Notes under the pieces: generated by a model
Told to the model about the DNA's origin: nothing
The model's input: the letters and a program-made list of their open reading frames with translations, nothing else
Database searches by the model: none
Made by a program: the position numbers and the translations under genes
From: Hyalella azteca
Lineage: Eukaryota > Arthropoda > Malacostraca > Amphipoda > Hyalellidae
Direction of reading: 5' to 3'
DNA: 64,000 nt
Assembly: GCF_000764305.2 (NCBI RefSeq)
Contig: NW_025940698.1
Location: 1-64,000 of the forward strand
Part shown: positions 46,185 to 64,000 of the stretch, one piece after another
Position numbering within the stretch: position 1 is the first letter of the stretch
Layout: the number at the start of each line of letters is the position of its first letter

Positions 46185-46262
46185 AGCATTGAGGCATAAG
46201 TGAACTGAAGGATTGAGGCATAAGTGAACTGAAGAATTGAGGCATAAGTGAACTGAACGATC
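46185..46262. repeat. 24-bp repeat, three copies
   Basis: Unit GAGGCATAAGTGAACTGAAG plus GATT. Confidence 0.9.
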
Positions 46263-46424
46263 CGTGTGGAGCGATGGGGCCCTGATGGCACTTATCGTCG
46301 CATCCGCAGCAGCATGTGCAGAGGAAGGTGTTGCGAGGCACACAGAGGCGCCAACACTGAGCAAGAGAGGCCAACACAGACCAAGAGAGGCCGACACAAA
46401 CCAAGAGAAGCCAACAGAGGCCAG

Positions 46425-46697
46425 AGCACGTCAAGTGGCCTCACAGCTGCACGGTTCACTGCTATGGTCAAGTGGCCTCATAGCTGCACGGTTCACTGCT
46501 TTGGTCAAGTGGGCTCACAGCTGCACGGTTCACTGCTTTGGTCAAGTGGCCTCATGGCTGCACGGTTCACTGCTTTGGTCAAGTGGCTTCACGGCTGCAC
46601 GGTTCACTGCTTAGGTCAAGTGGCCTCACAGCTGCACGGTTCACTGCTTCGGTCAAGTGGCCTCACGGCTGCACGGTTCACTGCTTCGGTCAAGGAA
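46425..46697. repeat. 37-bp repeat, seven copies
   Basis: Unit GTCAAGTGGCCTCACAGCTG plus CACGGTTCACTGCTTTG. Confidence 0.95.
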
Positions 46698-46754
46698 AAC
46701 TTTCTTTTCTTTGTTGTGCGTTTCTTTCTCGACCGAAGGTCATATTAGCTGTCA

Positions 46755-47235
46755 TGGGCTCAAGGCATGGTGCTGTCATGGCATGGTGCTGTCACGGTAA
46801 GGACCTGCACATGTCTGGCACAGTGCTGTCACGGTAAGGACCTGCACGTGGCTGGCACAGTGCTGTCATGGTAAGTACCTGCACGTGTCTGGCACAGTGC
46901 TGTCACGGTAAGGACCTGCACGTGGCTGGCACAGTGCTGTCATGGTAAGTACCTACATGTGTCTGGCACGGTGCTGTCACGGTAAGGACCTGCACGTGTC
47001 TGGCACAGTGCTGTCACGGTAAGGACCTGCACGTGTCTGCCAGTCTGGCACGGTGCTGTCACGGTAAGGACCTGCACGTGTCTGGCACTTTGCTGTCACG
47101 GTAAGGACCTGCACGTGGCTAGCACGGTCCTGTCACGGTAAGGACCTGCACGTGGGCCCGTGGCTAGCACGGTCCTGTCACGGTAAGGACCTGCACGGTG
47201 CTGTCACGGTAAGGACCTGCACGTGGCTGGCACAA
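46755..47235. repeat. 37-bp repeat, about 13 copies
   Basis: Unit TGGCACAGTGCTGTCACGGT plus AAGGACCTGCACGTGKC. Each copy carries CACG before GTAAGG, a strong plus-strand donor-like motif, though no plus-strand gene is seen here. Confidence 0.95.
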
Positions 47236-59253
<12,018 letters not shown>

Positions 59254-60038
59254 GCGTAGGAACTGTGTATCTTCTTTTTACTATTATATAGAATTTATTT
59301 TGTATTTTACTATCCTAAATTAAAGTTTGTTAGTTGTTACATACGTTGGAGTGCCGCATGACTTGGCAACTACTCTCATGACTGTTACGAACACGACTCA
59401 TAAGCAAAGGAGGCAAGCGTTGCCAGACAGGAAACGATGTTTGACAAGGAAACTCGTGCTTATGAATATATATTGATCCTTTATTAAAATTCATTACAAA
59501 GGCAACAACAAGATTACGCAATACAAGCAAAGTTACATCGTGACAATTAAGGTTCATATAGTAGGTAACTACTGGAACTATGTAATTTACATTTACACAA
59601 TCTATAATCAAAATATCTTTGGAATGTATTAATCACATGGTACTCAACACTATTCATTTGTGTGACCGTTCTGTAACATTGTACCGTGGTTTCATGGACG
59701 CATTAAGCTTTGATGCACACATATGCGTGACCGCGTCCCTTAGTTTAGTTGTGTTCCTGGGTCTACATCGTTTATCCCTCTCGTGTTAGCCTCTTATTGA
59801 AATACATGCGTCACATTTCTAGCTTCACTCGTCAAAGAGCCACACAAGAGCAAGAGGTTAAATAAAAATACAATAAGTTAACTAGACATAGACACTCTGA
59901 CTCAAGTCCTGTCGGGTCGTAGGGTACAGCAGCGCACGCAGCTGTTCACATCTCTGGTGAGAGGAACGACCTTGCAACACCTGGCGTTGGCAAGCTTTAT
60001 CCGGCTGACGCGGCACCTGCAGCAGGTGCAGGAAGGAA
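59254..60038. other. Intergenic between convergent PSMA7 and WASHC5
   Basis: 3' UTR material for both genes is expected. 60,004-60,029 repeats part of the WASHC5 last coding exon (ACGCGGCACCTGCAGCAGG). Confidence 0.6.
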
Positions 60039-62271
60039 CTAACAGGGTGCTGTGTGGAGCTGGGCGGGCAGGAGGGCGGTAAGCTGCTGACGCGGCACCT
60101 GCAGCAGGCGGGCAAGCAGGTGCAGAAAGGCGGCGCCAGTAGCTACTTCATTGCTCACACCGTCCGAAGTTTTGCTGCAACACAGGAAGGCGTCGAACAA
60201 TGTTTTCCTTCATAGAACAGTATTTTAAATTGAGGTTTTCTCTGCATTGTTCTTTTTTATATACGCGACGACGCGTAATAATATGTGACATTTTGTCAGT
60301 TGACTTTTAAAAATTTGAAATAAATAACAAGTTCAGAGCGGAAAAAACATTCTAGTGACCCAGACACACAGAATATAATAAAAGGTGTCGCTCAAAATAA
60401 CTTGTCGAGTCGGATTAGCGCCGAAAATATTATTTTCGACAAATGGTGGCATAAATTCAGTGAGATAGATAATAATTGGTGTATAGTGCAAAGCAATAGT
60501 GCACTCTACCTCTGATGGTGGACGAGGGACGCGAGATATTGGGCGACGAGCCCCAAGAAGGAGGCAGAAGCGTCAGGGGCGCCGTGACGCAAGAGCGTAG
60601 CGACGCCCACGCACAGCACAGCGCCGTCGACGCCGTCCGATGGGCGCGCCGCCACGAGGCCTGAAGGCGCCAGGGACGTGCTTAGTAACCAGCTTAGGGG
60701 TCAATTAGGAGGCGTTCTTTGCAACCATCTTCGAGAGTAGCTTAACGCCAGCGAATTAACCTTCAGTTACATTTAAAAACTGAACTAAGGGCTGCATTAT
60801 TGTTCTTTTTCATGAAACAAGATTGTTGATTACCGCTCATCAAATATTACTTTGTGGTAGCATCAGGAGGCGAAGTGAAAAATAGTGCGGAGAGAGAAAT
60901 TATTGATACGATAGTGAACAAACGTGATTGAAGTAATGATGTAAAGATTAATAAGATAGTAGAGAAACATGATTGATGTAAACATTAATAAGATAGTAGA
61001 GAAACATGATTGATGTAAACATTAATAAGATAGTGAACATGATCAATGTAAACATTAATAAGATAGTGAAGAAACGTGCACGTCGTCGCACCAAGTTTTG
61101 CATTGTAGCGCAGTTTTGGCAGCAGGTGCAGGAGTAGCAGCAGGAGGCAGTGCGGCAGAAGGGGGCCCGTCTCGCAGGGCTCCGTCGCGTAGGTCTCCTG
61201 CAGCGCCTGCGTCAGGCCGACCCACGGCAGCAGAGCGCCCAGCTCGCGCACCAGGTCGCCCTCAGGGTCAGGGTCGTGCACAAGGGCGCCCTCGGGGTCG
61301 AGAACGTCAGGAGCGTTGTGGTGCTCGCGAAGGTCCTCCATCAAGGATCTTCCAAACAAAGACAATAATCTATAGATAAATTTTAAAAATCAGGACAAAG
61401 ACAAAATATAACTCAGCGACTTTATACAGAAACCCTGCTTTATTAACCAGAACAAATATGAACCTACAAACGCGCTGTTCCCGAGGCCAGTTACAGGTCG
61501 AGAGCAGTTACAGGTCATGGCAGTTACAGTAAAAAGCTATGTCGCCAAGGCAGTTAACAAACGAACTTGTGGTGCTATTTCCTTTATTGTTTTTGTAAGC
61601 TGAATGTAACAAAATATAAAGACTATACTGAAGGTGTAGTGAAAAGTCGTTAATAATAAAATAAAGATTGGCACAAGCTAAAATGAAATGCTTCAGAGAT
61701 CACACTAACGCTCTTGGCTACCGTGAATTGTGGTAATGCTTTACGATGTAAACGAAGAACATGATACATAGTTTCGGCACATAAGATAACTAAACTAAAA
61801 ATAAGTAGATGTAGGAGTTATACTGCGTCCAGCAATAATAAAATACTTACAGGCTACAGCAGTGATTCAAACTAAAAAAGCAATACGACGAACAGACAAG
61901 GTTAAATTCGACGTTCATCGGTGACGTGCTAAGCTCTTCTCCCGGGCTGCAGCATGGCCCGTAGCCTCCGTTCCGTAAAATATTGCCAGAATGTTGCCAC
62001 AATAATTTAAATGTTGCCACAATAATTTAAATGACTCTACCGACCGTGGCGCTAAAATAATTTATTGTGGATAAATGACATAGTTACAGGTCGAGGGCAT
62101 GGAGCGCCTCGCGCAGGTGCGACGCCTCAAAGAGGCTGGAGGCGGCGAGGCGCGCTGAGGCGTGCAGGCGCAGCAGCTGCAGCTGACCGATCCTCAGCAG
62201 ACGGGCGACGAGGGCACCGCAGGCGGGCGAAGCTCGACTGCTCCAGGCGGCGTACTGCCGCTCAGGGTCGC
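60039..62271 (-). CDS. WASHC5: WASHC5 (strumpellin), C-terminal exons only
   Basis: Strumpellin is a core subunit of the WASH complex, which drives actin nucleation on endosomes. Four exons, 62,271-62,088, 61,348-61,092, 60,660-60,510 and 60,174-60,039 (TAG at 60,041-60,039), join in phase to about 242 residues, matching the C-terminal fifth of the 1,159-residue human protein. Landmarks: LLRIGQLQLLR, FEASHLREALHALDL, LMEDLREHHNAP, LPKLRYNAKLGLVAARPSDG (human pattern LPKLQYNKNLG), GLVAQYLASLVHH, GAAFLHLLARLLQVPRQQ. The donor at 61,091 (GTGCGA) was chosen over a later GTGCAC because only it keeps the frame. The first visible exon needs one base from an upstream exon. The rest lies beyond 62,271, probably outside the window. 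Confidence 0.9.
60905..61078. repeat. About 37-bp repeat in a WASHC5 intron
   Basis: Four copies of GATGTAAACATTAATAAGAT plus AGTAGAGAAACATGATT, next to the donor at 61,091. Confidence 0.9.
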
Positions 62272-62309
62272 CTGCAGGGAGCATGGCAGGTCAGGTGAGA
62301 TGTATACAG

Positions 62310-62385
62310 CTGTGTGTGAAGTTACTGTGTGTGTGTAGTTACTGTGTGTGTGAAGTTACTGTGTGTGTGAAGTTACTGTGTGTGT
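62310..62385. repeat. GT-rich 17-19-bp repeat
   Basis: Four copies of GAAGTTACTGTGTGTGTG, just upstream of the WASHC5 exon acceptor at 62,272 (minus strand). Confidence 0.85.
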
Positions 62386-63172
62386 TACAAGAGTGCTGAT
62401 GAGAATCATAGACGACCTAGACTGCGAGAGGTTACATGAGGACTTGTTACGACTTCAGCCGCGGCTTGTTGAATTCAGCCATCAATCACTTGTCGACTAT
62501 CCACGATTAGGGCATAGTGAAAAATGTACAATTCAACGGCTTCAAGTTCGAAATAATGAGATACAGAGATGGCACAAATTAAGAAGAAGCAATTAGTTCG
62601 AGATCTTGGAGTGTTGATGTGTACTGAAGCCACGTTCGATGACCACATCGAGGAAATAGTTCCTCGAAGCAGACAACGGATGGGGTGGATCTGGCGGACA
62701 TTTCGAACGAGAGAAGCGGCACCAATGATTACACTCTTCAGAGCTCTCGTGCTCCCCAATCTTGAGTATTGCTGCCAACTTTGGTCGCCACTCAAGGCGG
62801 GTGCGGTGCGGAAACTGGAGGCAGTGCAGCGGACCTTCACGTACAGGATCAGCGGCATGAGGGGAGCTGAACCTGAACTACTGGGGAAGGCTGAAACACC
62901 TGGAACTGTACTCACTGGAGAGAAGAAGGGAAAGGTATATCATACTGTACACTTGGAAGATGATAAACGGACTGGCTCCCAACTTTGAGAGTGAGACCTC
63001 CAAAATAGTGACAAGGCCCAAAGGAGGGCTAATAGACGGAACACGTCCAACGTTACATCCGGGACCCGAGGGCGGGGTGACCTGCCTAGCGACGACTCGG
63101 AGACGGAGGACGTCGAAGGCGGAGCATCAGCTTGACCGTTGACTACGAAGTCTTAATTAAACTCATCATAAG
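62385..63172 (+). mobile_element. LINE 3' fragment, copy 2 (same family as 7,656-8,345)
   Basis: It encodes the RT thumb and tail: DLDCERLHEDLLRL, VRDLGVLMCTEATFDDHIEE, RMGWIWRTFRTREAAPM, VLPNLEYCCQLWSPLKAG and NGLAPNFESETSKIVT. A deletion of about 250 bp then joins directly to the 3' tail. Compared with copy 1 the GPRLFN block is lost, while the upstream part is better kept. It lies in a WASHC5 intron, opposite in strand. Confidence 0.85.
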
Positions 63173-63264
63173 GTCATAAGATTATGTGTTAGTAACTATG
63201 TGTGTAGTTACTATGGTGCTATTTAATACTTTAATGCTACGGCAGATACCCGGTTGCTAAAGGG

Positions 63265-63385
63265 ATTGTTGGAGTCAGTCACGGCTGTCAGCACTCACTG
63301 ATAATGTTGCTGTGAGGGCTGGTAGAGTCAGCCACGGCTGTCAGCACTCACTGATAAGGTTGCTGTGAGGGCTGGTAGATTGTGA
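63265..63385. repeat. 53-bp direct duplication
   Basis: Two copies of a unit containing CACGGCTGTCAGCACTCACT. Confidence 0.9.
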
Positions 63386-63661
63386 GAAGTTCCTACCAAC
63401 CGGAGCCTGTGCTATAGGTTTCGCCTACTTTGTGCCAGTTACCTATTTCAATAAATATATTGAACTTGTGACATAGTCACACATATAATATGTTTCCATT
63501 CCTTCGTTTTTGTTATTAGTTCAAGGTGGTTTGCGTAGGTGGCAAAGTGGTGGACCAAGCCCAAATGACGCTCGATGGTGCTTGAGGCTGCCATTCGATT
63601 TTGAAAGCGATTTTCTGTACGTTCAGCCTGCTCCAGTGAGCTTGTATAGATGAGTATCTGT

Positions 63662-63928
63662 CTACTCTCTTCTTTCTATCTCCTGGAGCCGGCGACGGAG
63701 ACCGTTCATAATTAAGCTGTGCTCAGCGCTGACACGGTGGGAATTCTGATAATGACGCCGCATGTGATGGGGGCGGGTTAGCCCATCACACGACGGAATC
63801 ATGCACTCGATCTGCGCACGTCGATCAAATTCAGTGCTCAGTCGTCTAGGGCGGTTTCGTGAACTGCATTTATGGTCCTGTGTGAGAGATAGAAGGACCT
63901 TATTAGTCACACAAGCTTGGCAAATCAT
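63662..63928 (-). CDS. Zinc-finger-like ORF, possible exon or transposon remnant
   Basis: The 88-codon minus-strand frame has ICQAC near its start and CMIPSCDGLTRPHHMRRHYQ followed by NSH. The spacing is C-x4-C-x11-H-x3-H-x4-H, compatible with a C2H2 finger. The C-terminus is RLQEIERRE with a real stop. The family is not recognised. It may be an exon of a gene upstream of the visible WASHC5 part, or the N-terminal domain of a transposable element. The start is uncertain because the frame may continue upstream. Confidence 0.35.
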   Translation of the reverse strand: MICQACVTNKVLLSLTQDHKCSSRNRPRRLSTEFDRRAQIECMIPSCDGLTRPHHMRRHYQNSHRVSAEHSLIMNGLRRRLQEIERRE

Positions 63929-64000
63929 ATGGTCTTCGCTTGTCAGTAAACAAAAAATATTGTAACCATGGCATCAACTTACTTTTTAGAACCGAATATA

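Noticed and set aside
61082..61091. Later donor GTGCAC for the WASHC5 exon
   Set aside because: It would end in phase 2 and break the frame into the next exon. GTGCGA at 61,091 restores KLGLVAARPSDG.

Overview
The window is nuclear DNA from an animal, most likely an arthropod; a crustacean is my guess and is not proven by the sequence. It is intron-rich, has low coding density, and is filled with LINE fragments, MITE-like elements and a very large number of minisatellites. There are no bacterial operons, CRISPR arrays or phage genes.

Four conserved protein-coding genes can be reconstructed exon by exon, with matching splice phases and intact reading frames. NFU1 (+, 18,267-20,658) encodes the mitochondrial Fe-S cluster scaffold. 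Drak (-, 45,578-23,815) encodes a DAP-kinase-related Ser/Thr kinase with a long Ser-rich tail; its first intron is 16.7 kb. PSMA7 (+, 50,565-59,253) encodes the 20S proteasome alpha-4 subunit; its first intron is 6.1 kb. WASHC5/strumpellin (-, 62,271-60,039) is present only as its last four coding exons and runs off the right side. NFU1 and Drak converge, as do PSMA7 and WASHC5. The genes have no shared pathway.

Layout: 1-18 kb is a repeat graveyard (25-bp minisatellite, three TIR/MITE families, several LINEs, one three-level nested insertion). 18-21 kb is NFU1. 21-24 kb is intergenic with a tRNA-derived SINE. 24-47 kb is Drak and a swarm of about 30 unrelated minisatellites, plus a LINE inside a foldback-type DNA element. 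47-50.5 kb is AT-rich sequence with no gene seen. 50.5-59.3 kb is PSMA7, whose first intron holds a MITE and a large inverted pair of pogo-related elements. 60-64 kb is WASHC5 plus another LINE copy and a zinc-finger-like ORF.

Two observations stand out. First, in NFU1, Drak and PSMA7 short segments spanning an exon edge and its splice site have been tandemly copied, giving several redundant splice donors or acceptors in a row. Second, all five single-N positions and both copies of an Illumina Nextera mate-pair junction adapter lie inside Drak intron 1, so sequence order and array lengths between 28.8 and 42.8 kb should be distrusted.
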